DNA of 64,000 bases from an uncultured Clostridia bacterium (GCA_947565865.1 CANOHT010000009.1:1-64000), one strand, 5' to 3'; positions 25,694 through 34,707 are shown, counted from the first letter of the stretch. Notes: generated from the sequence alone by a model not told the origin. Numbers and translations are program-made.

Positions 25694-26668
25694 TCAGTTC
25701 TGCCAATGGATTCGCGTGTCGGTCAGCATGGGGTAGGCGGTCACATTGCTGCCGTCCAGGTCAGTGCGGTGCATGTCCACGGCGGTGGGCTGGCTGTTGT
25801 CGTGGGTGGTATAGTAATATACGCCTTTGGCTGTGTTGCAGCAGCTGCTGTAAATGGTCAAATGGTCTTTGCCGTTGTCCAGCCGGACAAAGCCCTTGGG
25901 TACGCGCACACTGTTGAGAATGTGGAAGAACTGGCTGACGCTCTCGTTTTCTCCCTCGCCGCGGCGGCTGTTGTGGAGGGTGAAGGCCGCCCGGACAAAA
26001 CGGGAGGTAGACGACGCGTCCCCCGGAAGCCCGAGCGCGCCAAGGCCCAGGCTGGTGGGGGTGAGGGCAAGGGCCGGGGCAAAGGCGTTGTTCGGTTCGT
26101 TGGGCGTCAGATGCAGATAGGAGCGCAGGGCGTCTAAATGGGTGGGGAAGGCCGGTTCATTGGTCAGTACGCCGATGGCGTTCTCGTGGATGCGCAGGCC
26201 TTCCGCGTGAGGCTCCAGCACGATGGCCTCCTGGGCATCGGCCAGCATCCAGTGGAGGGGGGACAGCGGCAGCTCGTCGCTGAAGGGCAGATTCAGCACA
26301 TTCAGCCGGGCCAGCAGCGGCCTCGCCTGGGCGACGGTGGCGCACTGGGCCAGCAGCCAGGGAATCAGCTCAAAGGGCGTCACATTGTCCATGCCGGCGG
26401 TTTCTTCCCGGTAGACGGCGGTTTGCGGGAAGTTCAGCCCGGCCATGCTCAGCCCTTTCTCGTTGGTGGCCTCATAATAGAGCGGAAAGCCATCCTTCAC
26501 ATAAGCCATGCCGATCATGGCCAGATGATTGTCCAGCGTGCTTGCCTTGCGGAACCGCAGCGGATAGCGGCGAGGGGTGACGGCGACGGATTCATGGTAG
26601 GAATAGGATAAATCAAGATTCCGACCGAAATAATGGTCGCGGCTTTGGAAGCTGACGGCAGTACACAT
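25694..26668 (-). CDS. Conjugated bile salt hydrolase (choloylglycine hydrolase family)
   Basis: 324 residues, usual for the family. It is an N-terminal nucleophile hydrolase: Cys2 becomes the catalytic N-terminus after Met removal. The other active-site residues are in place: Arg16 and Asp19 in FGRNLD, Asn79 in MAGLNFP, Asn170 in GVLTNEP and Arg223 in SSTSRFVRAAF. The overall pattern (NEKGLSMAGLNFP, PLSPLHWMLAD, FFHILNSV, YYYTTHDNSQ) is much closer to bile salt hydrolases such as CBAH-1 than to penicillin V acylases. It would deconjugate glycine or taurine bile acids in the cytoplasm, implying life in an animal gut. It is last in a three-gene operon; AGGAGG precedes the start. Confidence 0.92.
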   Translation of the reverse strand: MCTAVSFQSRDHYFGRNLDLSYSYHESVAVTPRRYPLRFRKASTLDNHLAMIGMAYVKDGFPLYYEATNEKGLSMAGLNFPQTAVYREETAGMDNVTPFELIPWLLAQCATVAQARPLLARLNVLNLPFSDELPLSPLHWMLADAQEAIVLEPHAEGLRIHENAIGVLTNEPAFPTHLDALRSYLHLTPNEPNNAFAPALALTPTSLGLGALGLPGDASSTSRFVRAAFTLHNSRRGEGENESVSQFFHILNSVRVPKGFVRLDNGKDHLTIYSSCCNTAKGVYYYTTHDNSQPTAVDMHRTDLDGSNVTAYPMLTDTRIHWQN

Positions 26669-26704
26669 GGGCTTGGCCTCCTGTTCATAAGGGGAGTGTT
26701 TGTA

Positions 26705-27364
26705 TCATGGTGCCACGGAGCTGATGGATTCATGCGCCTTTTTAGGATTCAGAACCTCCGTGTCGCAGGCAGGCGTGAAGGCGGCGAGGGACGGATGGTC
26801 GGTCAGGCGGCGGACAATGCGCCAGCCCGGCAAACTCTCATCATCTGCCAAGGGACGGAAGCCCAGGTCAAGATAGACCTTGCAGGCTACCCAGGAGGTG
26901 GTCTGGGTGGGGATCTTCGCGTGGGTGTAGCCCAGCGCAGCCATGATCCGCAGCACATGGAGGATCAGCGGCTTTGACAGCCCGCGCCCCTGACAATCCC
27001 GGCGGACGGCGACCCAGTGCAGCCAGGCGTCGCCGGAGGTATCCCGGCCCTCGACATCGCGGTAGGCTGTGGCTGTGGCGACCTTTCGGCCGTCAGGGTC
27101 GATGACGAAGACCATTCGATGGCCCAGCTCGTCCTCATGGCCCCCATAATAGTGCTTCCAGGCGTCGAGCCCCTGTTCATAAGAAGCGAATTCTTTGGCG
27201 CTTTGCTCGATGTCGATCCAGGCATCCCGGTCGCCCGGCTGGTAAAAGGCGAAGCGGTAGCCCTCCGGCAGCGGGCGTTGGGGAAGATCGCACAGGGCCC
27301 GGCGAAGATGCAGTTCCACATAGCGGATGCGGTCATCATGGTTATCGAAAATGGGCAAAGACAT
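26705..27364 (-). CDS. GNAT-family N-acetyltransferase
   Basis: 219 residues with the GNAT core at about 80-170: WLHWVAVRRDCQGRGLSKPL contains the acetyl-CoA loop RDCQGRG, followed by LGFRPLADDE. The substrate is unknown. It lies 36 bp upstream of the bile salt hydrolase and 31 bp downstream of the methyltransferase on the same strand, so the three are probably cotranscribed. AAGGAGG is found ahead of the ATG. Confidence 0.85.
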   Translation of the reverse strand: MSLPIFDNHDDRIRYVELHLRRALCDLPQRPLPEGYRFAFYQPGDRDAWIDIEQSAKEFASYEQGLDAWKHYYGGHEDELGHRMVFVIDPDGRKVATATAYRDVEGRDTSGDAWLHWVAVRRDCQGRGLSKPLILHVLRIMAALGYTHAKIPTQTTSWVACKVYLDLGFRPLADDESLPGWRIVRRLTDHPSLAAFTPACDTEVLNPKKAHESISSVAP

Positions 27365-27395
27365 AGGGTGACCTCCTTGTAAATGGCCGAAGACC

Positions 27396-28118
27396 TCAGC
27401 GGACGGCCTTGACCAGCAGCATCATGGGACGGCGAAGCTCGTCGGCCATACCGGGCAGAGACAGCATGCTCTTTGGAGGCATGGCTTCCTCCACGGCTTT
27501 CAGCTGAAAACCGGTCTGAAGCAGGCCGCCGAGAATCTGCGTCAGCGTATGGTGCTGCTTGGTGACTGTTTCGCCCAGAAAGACCGTGGTTCGCGGCCCG
27601 GGCCGGTAGTATTGATCCACAGGCCAGTACAGGGGCGCGCCGCTGTCGTCGCGTATCCATTCCTGATGAACCCCCGCCGTGAAAACGGGATGCTCAATGT
27701 TGAACAGAAAGCACCCCCCTGGCCGAAGGGTGTGGTAAACCTTGCGGTAAACAGCCGTTAAGTCCTCGATGTAGTGAAGGACGAGATTGGACAGCACCAC
27801 GTCAAAGGCGGCTTGGGGAAAGTCGAAGCCGTCCAGGTCCGCGACGCGGTAGGTGATGGCGGGGGCGGCGTTTCTTTCCTGGGCGGCGGCGATCATCCGC
27901 GCGCTGGCGTCGATGCCCAGCACGGATGCCGCGCCATGGTCAGCGGCGTAGCGGCAATGCCAGCCATAGCCGCAGCCCAGGTCAAGCACTCGCTGGCCCG
28001 TCATCGGCGGAAACAGAGGTTCCAGCTGATGCCATTCCCCGGCAGCGGCAAGGCCGTCCTGACTTCGCGGCATCCGGGCATAGGCGTCGAAAAAGCGCTC
28101 ATCGTCGTAAAGCTGCAT
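27396..28118 (-). CDS. Class I SAM-dependent methyltransferase
   Basis: 240 residues. Motif I VLDLGCGYGWHCRYAADHG (about 43-61) binds S-adenosylmethionine, with VLGIDASARMIAAAQ and FDVVLSNLVLHYIEDL following. It resembles the UbiE/Methyltransf_11 type acting on a small molecule; substrate unknown. First gene of the operon with the acetyltransferase and bile salt hydrolase. AAGGAGG precedes the ATG. Confidence 0.88.
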   Translation of the reverse strand: MQLYDDERFFDAYARMPRSQDGLAAAGEWHQLEPLFPPMTGQRVLDLGCGYGWHCRYAADHGAASVLGIDASARMIAAAQERNAAPAITYRVADLDGFDFPQAAFDVVLSNLVLHYIEDLTAVYRKVYHTLRPGGCFLFNIEHPVFTAGVHQEWIRDDSGAPLYWPVDQYYRPGPRTTVFLGETVTKQHHTLTQILGGLLQTGFQLKAVEEAMPPKSMLSLPGMADELRRPMMLLVKAVR

Positions 28119-28174
28119 GGAATCATCCTCCTTAGATGACAGGCGAATGGCGGCGCCGCTTCGTCCCGCACCCT

Positions 28175-28203
28175 ACTTTAGCATGGCGCTGGCCGGGTGT
28201 CAA
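28175..28203 (-). promoter_or_regulatory. Promoter of the methyltransferase-GNAT-bile salt hydrolase operon
   Basis: On the minus strand perfect TTGACA and TAAAGT are separated by 17 bp, 57 bp before the methyltransferase start. Confidence 0.6.
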
Positions 28204-28371
28204 TGGATGTCCCATTGAGATCATGTAGCGGAAAGCATAAAAATGCAGGAAATATTAGCAAAAATGAAATAAAATACACAATGTGCTCCATGAAATGACA
28301 GATGTTTGTGCATAACGGGATGCGAAAACGTCGGAACACACAAAGTACAATGTTCTGTTCGTGTTTTTGTA

Positions 28372-28399
28372 TTGCATTCATTTGATTCGGATGTATAAT
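28372..28399 (+). promoter_or_regulatory. Promoter of the C69 dipeptidase gene
   Basis: TTGCAT (28372-28377), 16 bp, TATAAT (28394-28399). The surrounding 28204-28440 is AT-rich and shows no gene. Confidence 0.65.
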
Positions 28400-28477
28400 C
28401 GTGGTGCCGACAGAGAACAGGCCGGAGAAGCGACGGGCTGTTCTGCCGGGATCAACATACCGTAAGGAGATGGAAGC

Positions 28478-30013
28478 ATGAAATACCCTGTCAAGCGTTT
28501 GTTCTGTCTCGTGCTGACGGTCGCGATGCTGCTGGCCAGCACTGGCGCGCTGGCATGTACCGGCTACTATGTCGGCAAGGACGCGAGCACCAGCGGCGCC
28601 TACATGATCGGCCACACGGTGGATGCCTGGAATACCGCCCAGGCCAAGCAAATTGTTTATCCGCACAGTGAGGAGCCCGGCCGCACGGTGAAGGTGGGCG
28701 AAAACGAAGTGCCGCTGCCGGACGTGACCTATCAGTATACCTCCACCCCCTTTATCGAGGGTCTGTGGGACAATGCTGTGGCCAATGAAATGGGCCTGAC
28801 CATGACGGGCTCGGTTACGACCTACATCAGCAGCGATATCCGGGCCATGGATCCTTATACCAAGGACGGCGCTTCCGAGACCTGGGTCACCGGCTACATC
28901 GCCGCGGTTTCCGCCAACGCTCGTGAAGCCGTGGAAAACTACGGCAAGGTGATGGAGACCTATGGCAGCTCCGAGTCCAACACGTTCATGGTTGCAGATC
29001 AGAATGAGGCATGGTATATCGAGAGCTATTCCGGCCATCAGTGGTGCGCGGTCAGGATGCCTGACGACTGTGTTGCCGTCTTCGGCAATGAATGTATGCT
29101 GGGAACGGTGGACACCTATGTGGAGGGTGAATCGCTCCTGCATTCCGAAGGGCTGTTCACTGCTCCTGCGGAGGCTGGCCTGGCCGTGTATGATGAAGCG
29201 GGCAATATGGATCTGTTCGCCACCTACTGCGGCGCGACCAACCTGAACAGCGGAGCTAACCGCCGCACCTGGTACGGCCATGTGCTGCTGGCCCCCTCCA
29301 CGGCGGGCGATTACAGCATGAAGACCCGGTACGATTTGTTCTACCGGCCGGATGAAAAGGTCTCCCTGAGCGATATTTTCGAGCTGACCCGCTCCCGTTT
29401 TGAGAACACCCAGTGGAATCCAGAGGATACCGGCCGCCCCGACATCCGCGTGATTGGCATTGAGCGCCAGGTGAACTGCGCCGTCATCGAGGTTTATCCT
29501 GAGCTGCCCGCGGCCATGAGCGCCGTTACCTGGACGTGTCTGGCCAATGCTGAGCACTCCGTTTATCTGCCGCTGAGCAATCTGATTACCGATGTGGCCG
29601 CCATGTACGATTATATGCCCGAGGGCTTCGATGCCAACAGCTACGGCTACAATCTGGACTATGCGCATACCCACTTCAAGCGTCTGTGCGCTCTGAGCGA
29701 GCAGGATCGTCTCCACTATGGCTCCGGTGTGCGGGCCTATTGGAAGGGTGTGGAAGACGCGCTGGTCGCCGAGTATCCTTCCATCCTGGCGCAGGCTGTC
29801 AAGCTGTATGAGGAAGACCCCGCTGAGGCTGCCCAGTATCTTACCGACTACACAATCGAGAAGCAGGAGAAGGCGCTGGCCGACTGCGACGTCATGTTTG
29901 ACGAGCTCATGTGGTACGTCATCGCCAACACCAGCACCCAGCGGTACAACAGCACATCGGGCGAATTCAGTACCTGGAACAACTTCGTTCCTTCTCTGGT
30001 ATCCGCTGAGTAA
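28478..30013 (+). CDS. Secreted C69-family dipeptidase
   Basis: 511 residues. A signal peptide (1-26) ends GALA, directly before Cys27-Thr-Gly. Peptidase family C69 (PepD) is an N-terminal nucleophile family whose catalytic Cys must be at the N-terminus, so signal peptidase cleavage here would both export and activate the enzyme. The family pattern TSGAYMIGHTVDAW, ANEMGLTMTGSV and NTFMVADQNEAWYIESYSG is clear. It probably hydrolyses dipeptides outside the cell. ALAC is a poor lipobox, so lipidation is less likely. AAGGAGATGG precedes the ATG. Confidence 0.88.
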   Translation: MKYPVKRLFCLVLTVAMLLASTGALACTGYYVGKDASTSGAYMIGHTVDAWNTAQAKQIVYPHSEEPGRTVKVGENEVPLPDVTYQYTSTPFIEGLWDNAVANEMGLTMTGSVTTYISSDIRAMDPYTKDGASETWVTGYIAAVSANAREAVENYGKVMETYGSSESNTFMVADQNEAWYIESYSGHQWCAVRMPDDCVAVFGNECMLGTVDTYVEGESLLHSEGLFTAPAEAGLAVYDEAGNMDLFATYCGATNLNSGANRRTWYGHVLLAPSTAGDYSMKTRYDLFYRPDEKVSLSDIFELTRSRFENTQWNPEDTGRPDIRVIGIERQVNCAVIEVYPELPAAMSAVTWTCLANAEHSVYLPLSNLITDVAAMYDYMPEGFDANSYGYNLDYAHTHFKRLCALSEQDRLHYGSGVRAYWKGVEDALVAEYPSILAQAVKLYEEDPAEAAQYLTDYTIEKQEKALADCDVMFDELMWYVIANTSTQRYNSTSGEFSTWNNFVPSLVSAE

Positions 30014-30264
30014 GCGATTCTTTCATCGGAGATAAAACATGTAAGCGGCGTCGTAAGGGCTATGGCTCTGAACGGCGCCGCTTTTGTAGGGAAATCGATC
30101 GAACCGCGCAGCGGAAAAAGGGAGTCTGAGGGCCGAAGGCCCTCAGGCGGGGGCATGGGGGCGAGGCCCCCAACGTTTCCCAACGCGAAGCGAGTAAAAC
30201 GAAGTCAGGGAGCGAAGCGCCCCGGACGGTCGATTCCTGAAACTCGAATGAGTGTGAGCATAAT
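30014..30264. repeat. Intergenic copy of the GC-rich palindromic repeat
   Basis: GAGGGCCGAAGGCCCTCAGGC followed by GGGGGCGAGGCCCCC (about 30127-30171) is a single copy of the two-hairpin module found in the tandem array at the left end. No gene is visible in this stretch. Confidence 0.65.
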
Positions 30265-30303
30265 CAAGGCACTGTCCCACATTGCTGGTGGAACAGTGCC
30301 TTG
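30265..30303. terminator. Bidirectional terminator between dipeptidase and Dabb genes
   Basis: CAAGGCACTGTCCCAC and GTGGAACAGTGCCTTG pair over about 16 bp with one mismatch; a short T stretch (TTGGTTG) follows. Both convergent transcripts could end here. Confidence 0.7.
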
Positions 30304-30315
30304 GTTGTCGGAAAA

Positions 30316-30606
30316 TCAAGCTTCCTCGCAATCGAAGATGGCCTTTTGCGCGATGCGCGCGCCGTAGCGTTCCTTCCACAGATGATGGGCTTCGCAGGCG
30401 TCATAGGCGCTGAGGGCGTCGGTGTCCATCCGAAGGCGGATCAGCAGATCATAGCGGTTGGGCCGGTTCACCACATTGGGCACAACGTTCACCTGGTGAA
30501 CGCCGGGGATGGTCAGCGCGCCTTCAAACAGGGCCTGAATTTCCCCAAGCAGAGCATCGGGGTCAGCGGGCGTCTCCTTCCACTTGACCAGAATATGATG
30601 CAGCAT
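30316..30606 (-). CDS. Dabb (stress-responsive A/B barrel) family protein
   Basis: 96 residues, a whole Dabb domain: MLHHILVKWKE at the start, VNVVPNVVNRPNRYDLLIRL in the middle and AYDACEAHHLWKE at the end. Dimeric ferredoxin-like fold; function in bacteria is usually unknown. It begins 12 bp after the upstream membrane protein gene and is probably in its operon; AGGAGG precedes the start. Confidence 0.85.
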   Translation of the reverse strand: MLHHILVKWKETPADPDALLGEIQALFEGALTIPGVHQVNVVPNVVNRPNRYDLLIRLRMDTDALSAYDACEAHHLWKERYGARIAQKAIFDCEEA

Positions 30607-30618
30607 GGCGACCTCCTG

Positions 30619-31278
30619 TTATTCCGACAGCTCAGTGGGCGTGGCGGGCTCGGGCGGCGCGGCCAAATCCTGCATCATAATGCACAGCACCCGCACGGCG
30701 TTGTCGTTGTTGCCGCTGTTGATTACCACGGACAGATAGCAGTCCCCGTCCAGGTACATGTACTGTGCCAGGCCCGGCAGCGCGCTGGCCGGGATGCCGA
30801 AAAGATGCTTCTCGCCCGTGTCCTGCACGGTGCGCCAGGCCTTGCTGAGGTCGATGTCCATGCTTTCGGCCAGGGACATCAGTTCGGGATAATCCTCCAG
30901 GGGGAGATAAGCGCCCTCCTTGGCGTAGGAATAGAATTGATCCTTTTTGAGCAGATAAATGTCGCCCTCCCCGGCGGCAATGTAGGTGCTCAGCTGCATG
31001 GGGGCATAGGCGCTGTCCATGGTCAGGAAGATGGAGCGCATCTGCTCCATTTCCGGCATATCGTTCAGGCGCAAATCCTCCAGATAGGCATCGAAAACGG
31101 TTTGTTCCCCCAAGGCGGAAACGATGAAATCCACCTTTTTGTCCTCCGGCGGGCGGTAGGCGGTCATGGTGAAGACAAGGTTCCAGCCAACGACGCCGAT
31201 GACGCACAGCAGCAGATATTTCCACCAGGAATAAGTAAAATGATTGCGCAGCGTATCCTTGGTAACAGGTGTTTTCAT
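30619..31278 (-). CDS. Hypothetical single-pass membrane protein with extracytoplasmic domain
   Basis: 219 residues. One membrane helix (about 13-35, YLLLCVIGVVGWNLVFTMTA) then an extracytoplasmic domain of about 180 residues. Parts such as LTMDSAYAPMQLSTYIAAGEGDIYLLKKDQFY look like a fragment of a solute-binding fold, but I do not recognise a family. The start at 31278 is chosen because GAAAGGATG is well placed; an ATG three codons upstream overlaps it. Probably in an operon with the Dabb gene. Confidence 0.7.
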   Translation of the reverse strand: MKTPVTKDTLRNHFTYSWWKYLLLCVIGVVGWNLVFTMTAYRPPEDKKVDFIVSALGEQTVFDAYLEDLRLNDMPEMEQMRSIFLTMDSAYAPMQLSTYIAAGEGDIYLLKKDQFYSYAKEGAYLPLEDYPELMSLAESMDIDLSKAWRTVQDTGEKHLFGIPASALPGLAQYMYLDGDCYLSVVINSGNNDNAVRVLCIMMQDLAAPPEPATPTELSE

Positions 31279-31434
31279 AAGCGGCATCCTTTCGGGCAGG
31301 CGACGGTTTCAAGCAGAACCATGCGGCGATAGAAGAAGAGGGACGCCGCCACTGGCCTGACGCCCCCAAGACGTTAACATCCTGGAAGAACACTGCCTTC
31401 CGCGATGCCACCATTCCATCCCCATACGATGGTT

Positions 31435-31463
31435 ATTATACAGCACAGGATGTGATAAGTCAA
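31435..31463 (-). promoter_or_regulatory. Promoter of the membrane protein-Dabb operon
   Basis: On the minus strand TTGACT and TATAAT are separated by 17 bp. The resulting leader is about 150 nt. Confidence 0.7.
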
Positions 31464-31717
31464 CGATTTTCGGCGTTATGGCAGAGCAGCGCTCAAAGAC
31501 AAAGCAATGCCCTCCCGCGGCGGTCAGCAACGGGAAGGCATTGAGTAGGATGACGCGGTCAGCAGAGTTTCGCGCCCGCAGGGATGTGCGGATTGACCAT
31601 CAGCCACGGCGCGGAAGCCGGACTTATCATGTCCGCCATGCTTTCTCAAAAATTGAGCGTTGGCATGCGCGGCACAAGCTCAACACAGCTGCAGTGTCCG
31701 TCGCCAAGTGGTTTAAC
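31464..31717. other. Intergenic region with one hairpin
   Basis: CAATGCCCTCCCG/CGGGAAGGCATTG (31505-31543) forms a 13-bp stem with one G-U, but has no T-run. The rest shows no gene or recognised element. Base composition shifts toward AT from about 31700, where the SDR gene begins. Confidence 0.5.
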
Positions 31718-32485
31718 TTAGGGCATGATGGAATTCGCACCGTCTACAATAACGCTCTGACCGGAATAGTAGCATGAATCCGGGCCTGCAAGGAATGCAA
31801 TGACAGGCGCGATATCCGTTTCCGGATCTCCGAAACGCTTCATAGGATTCAGATTCACCTGTTTTGCATATTCTTCCGGGAACTTTTCTGCCCATGCTTT
31901 TGCCGCAGGAGATTCTGCGCCGGGAAGTACAACATTCACACAGATGCCGTACTGTCCCCATTCCTTCGCCGCAATTTTTGTCAAACCGCGGAGCGCTTCC
32001 TTATTGGAGCCATATGCAAGCTGGCCTGCAATGCCAAACATGCCCGTAGCAGAGGCAAAATTGATAATTCTCCCCTCATGCTGTGCCTTCATATAGGGAA
32101 ATGCCGCCTGCATATAGTTCAGCGAACCAATGACACCGCTCTCCCATGCTTTCACCATGTTTTCATGCGTCGTATCTTCCACCGATGCAGAAGGAACGAT
32201 AGCCTGGCCATTATTGACAACAACATCAACCGTACCGTACCGATCTACCGTCGCCTTCACGACTTCCTCGACTCTTGCCCGATCTGCGGAATCACAGCTC
32301 ATTGCAAAACCGTCACCGCCCACGCCCAAAGCCTTGATCTCAGAGATGGTCTGTTCAATAGGCTCCAGACGTCTTCCTGTTGCCACAATCTTCACGCCTC
32401 GCTTAGCCAGGCAAAGAGCGATTCCTTTCCCGATGCCCTGTCCGGCGCCTGTTACAATGGCTACTTTTTCATTCAGCTGTTTCAT
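31718..32485 (-). CDS. Short-chain dehydrogenase/reductase
   Basis: 255 residues, classical SDR. Cofactor motif TGAGQGIG (12-19), NNGQ at 91-94 in place of the usual NNAG, and catalytic Ser145, Tyr158 and Lys162 (YGSNK). Substrate cannot be assigned. The gene and its flanks are visibly lower in GC, with many more A/T third positions than neighbours, suggesting recent acquisition. It is flanked by unrelated genes and stands alone. AGGAGGATACGTC precedes the ATG. Confidence 0.88.
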   Translation of the reverse strand: MKQLNEKVAIVTGAGQGIGKGIALCLAKRGVKIVATGRRLEPIEQTISEIKALGVGGDGFAMSCDSADRARVEEVVKATVDRYGTVDVVVNNGQAIVPSASVEDTTHENMVKAWESGVIGSLNYMQAAFPYMKAQHEGRIINFASATGMFGIAGQLAYGSNKEALRGLTKIAAKEWGQYGICVNVVLPGAESPAAKAWAEKFPEEYAKQVNLNPMKRFGDPETDIAPVIAFLAGPDSCYYSGQSVIVDGANSIMP

Positions 32486-32663
32486 GACGTATCCTCCTCA
32501 ACTATTTTTCTGGCTTTGGCCAGTATCCATCTGATCTATTGGACAATGATTTTGCAATCCACGATGACAATAAGGTTCCATCCTGATGGTCTAAGTGCGG
32601 GATTGGTGTAAATACCTTCTGTGTCACGCTGCCACGGACGATACGGAGACGATGATAGAGACT

Positions 32664-34154
32664 TCACTTGTCCAGGGGCTTCATTGTGGGGAACAGCAGC
32701 ACGTCCCGGATGGTGGGGCTGTCGGTCAGCAGCATCACCAGACGATCCAGACCGAAGCCGAGGCCGCCGGTGGGGGGCATGCCATATTCCAGGGCGGAAA
32801 CGAAGTCCTCGTCCACCTCGGCGTGGATGCCCTGGGCGGCCCGGGCGGCCACCTGCTCCTCAAAGCGGCGGCGCTGGTCGATGGGATCGTTCAGCTCGGA
32901 GAAGGCGTTGCCCATTTCGTGTCCCGTGATGAAGAACTCGAAGCGCTCGGTGAGCGTAGAGTCCTCCGGCTTGCGCTTGGCCAGGGGAGAAATCTCAACC
33001 GGGTAGTCCATGATGAAGGTTGGCTGCACCAGGGTGGCTTCCACATACTCGTCAAAGAGCGCGGCCAAACAGTCGCCCTTTTTGGCAGTCTTCTCCACAT
33101 GAACGTTGCGGGCCTCGCACACGGCCCGGGCAGCCTCGTCGCTTTCCCAGGCGGTCCAGTCCTCGCCGCAGGCTTCCTTCACTGCGTCGGCCATGGTGAT
33201 GCGCTTCCAGGGGGCCTTCAGGTGAATGGTCTGTCCCTGATAAGTCACATCGGTGGTGCCCAGGGCTTTCAGCGCCACGAACTCATAGAGCTGCTCCACC
33301 AGTTCCATGATCTCTTTGTAGTCCGCATAGGCCTGGTAGGTCTCTACGGAGGTAAATTCCGGGTTGTGGGTGGCGTCCATGCCCTCGTTGCGGAAAATTC
33401 GGCCTATCTCATATACCCGCTCAAATCCGCCCACAATCAGCCGCTTGAGATACAGCTCCGTCTCGATGCGCAGGAACATATCCAGGTCAAGGGCATTGTG
33501 GTGGGTGCGGAAGGGCCGGGCGGAGGCGCCGATCTCCAGCGTGTGGAGCACAGGGGTGTCCACCTCCAGGTAGCCGCGGCTGTCCAGGAATTCCCGCACG
33601 GCGGAAATGATGGCGCTGCGCTTGCGGAAGGTGTCCCGCACCTCGGGGTTCACGATGCAGTCCACATACCGCTGGCGATAGCGCAGATCCGTATCCTGCA
33701 GACCGTGGAACTTCTCCGGCAGCACCTTCAGGCTCTTGCACAGGAGCGTCAGCGCCTGAACGTGGATGGAAATCTCGCCGGTCTTGGTGCGGAAGGCCGT
33801 GCCCGTTACGCCCACAATGTCGCCCAGATCGTATTTCTTGAAGGCGGCGTATTCGTCCGTGCCCAAATCGTCCCGGGTAACGTAGATCTGGATGTCGCCC
33901 TGGCTGTCCAGCAGGTGGGCGAAGGACGCCTTGCCCATAACGCGGCGGGAGGTCATGCGGCCCGCCAGAGAAACCGTCTGGCCTTCCAGACCGTCAAACC
34001 GGTCGATGATCTCGCGGCTGTGATGGGTCACGTCAAAACGGGTAATTTCATAGGGATTCCTGCCCTCGTCCAGAAGGGACTGCAGCTTCTGACGGCGGAT
34101 GATTTCCTGCTCGGTCAGCGCGGGGGTAAGAGGCGTTACGGGATAATCGGCCAT
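32664..34154 (-). CDS. lysS: Lysyl-tRNA synthetase, class II
   Basis: 496 residues, standard length. An N-terminal OB-fold anticodon-binding domain (about 60-145, SLAGRMTSRRVMGKASFAHL) precedes the class II core with motif 2 (FRNEGMDATHNPEFTSVE) and motif 3 (GLGFGLDRLVML). It charges tRNA-Lys; a tRNA-Lys gene is in this window. It lies 38 bp downstream of greA in one operon, a common Firmicutes pairing. The loop ASARPFRTHHN is preceded by EIG rather than the usual PGG, one residue shorter. Confidence 0.97.
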   Translation of the reverse strand: MADYPVTPLTPALTEQEIIRRQKLQSLLDEGRNPYEITRFDVTHHSREIIDRFDGLEGQTVSLAGRMTSRRVMGKASFAHLLDSQGDIQIYVTRDDLGTDEYAAFKKYDLGDIVGVTGTAFRTKTGEISIHVQALTLLCKSLKVLPEKFHGLQDTDLRYRQRYVDCIVNPEVRDTFRKRSAIISAVREFLDSRGYLEVDTPVLHTLEIGASARPFRTHHNALDLDMFLRIETELYLKRLIVGGFERVYEIGRIFRNEGMDATHNPEFTSVETYQAYADYKEIMELVEQLYEFVALKALGTTDVTYQGQTIHLKAPWKRITMADAVKEACGEDWTAWESDEAARAVCEARNVHVEKTAKKGDCLAALFDEYVEATLVQPTFIMDYPVEISPLAKRKPEDSTLTERFEFFITGHEMGNAFSELNDPIDQRRRFEEQVAARAAQGIHAEVDEDFVSALEYGMPPTGGLGFGLDRLVMLLTDSPTIRDVLLFPTMKPLDK

Positions 34155-34192
34155 TTGGGTTACAACTCCTGCCTGTATCTGAATGTGACGCC

Positions 34193-34672
34193 TTAGCGGC
34201 GGATGTCGATGATCTGGTAGTGGACAAGGCCCATGGGAATCTCAATCTCACGCACCTCGCCAACGCTGGCGCCCAGCAGCCCCGCGCCCACAGGGGACTC
34301 GTTGGAAATCTTGTCCTCGTAGGGATCGGCTTCCTCGGCGCCCACGATGGCGTAGGTGTAGACCTCGCCGGAATCCTTGTCCTTCACGGTGACGGTGGTG
34401 CCCACGGACACCTTGTCGGTGGAAATCTCGCTGTCCGCCACGACAACGGCGGTGTTGATGGCCTTGGTCAGGCGGTTGATTTCCTCCTCAAGCTTGGCCT
34501 GATCGTTCTTGGCCTCGGTATACTCAGCGTTTTCGGAAAGATCGCCAAAGCCGCGTGCGACCTCAATCTGATGGGCGATTTCGTTGCGGCGGGTGCCGAT
34601 GAGATAGTCCAGCTGCTCCTGCAGCTTTCGCATACCCTCTTCTGTTATCATATTGCGCTTTTCATCAGCCAT
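34193..34672 (-). CDS. greA: Transcription elongation factor GreA
   Basis: 159 residues: N-terminal coiled coil (about 8-75, with FGDLSENAEYTEAKNDQ carrying the acidic tip Asp-Leu-Ser-Glu) and a C-terminal FKBP-like domain. It stimulates transcript cleavage by stalled RNA polymerase. The ATG at 34672 has AAAGGAG upstream; the open frame extends eleven codons further without a ribosome site. Confidence 0.97.
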   Translation of the reverse strand: MADEKRNMITEEGMRKLQEQLDYLIGTRRNEIAHQIEVARGFGDLSENAEYTEAKNDQAKLEEEINRLTKAINTAVVVADSEISTDKVSVGTTVTVKDKDSGEVYTYAIVGAEEADPYEDKISNESPVGAGLLGASVGEVREIEIPMGLVHYQIIDIRR

Positions 34673-34707
34673 GGTCGGAATACTCCTTTCGGGGATTGAT
34701 GTCAAAG

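Noticed and set aside
25694..26668. Penicillin V acylase as the identity of the Ntn hydrolase
   Set aside because: The motifs around Asn79, Asn170 and Arg223 fit bile salt hydrolases better, although substrate overlap in this family means activity needs testing.
28478..28560. Lipoprotein signal on the C69 dipeptidase
   Set aside because: The residues before Cys27 (GALA) do not fit the lipobox, and a free N-terminal Cys is needed for catalysis.
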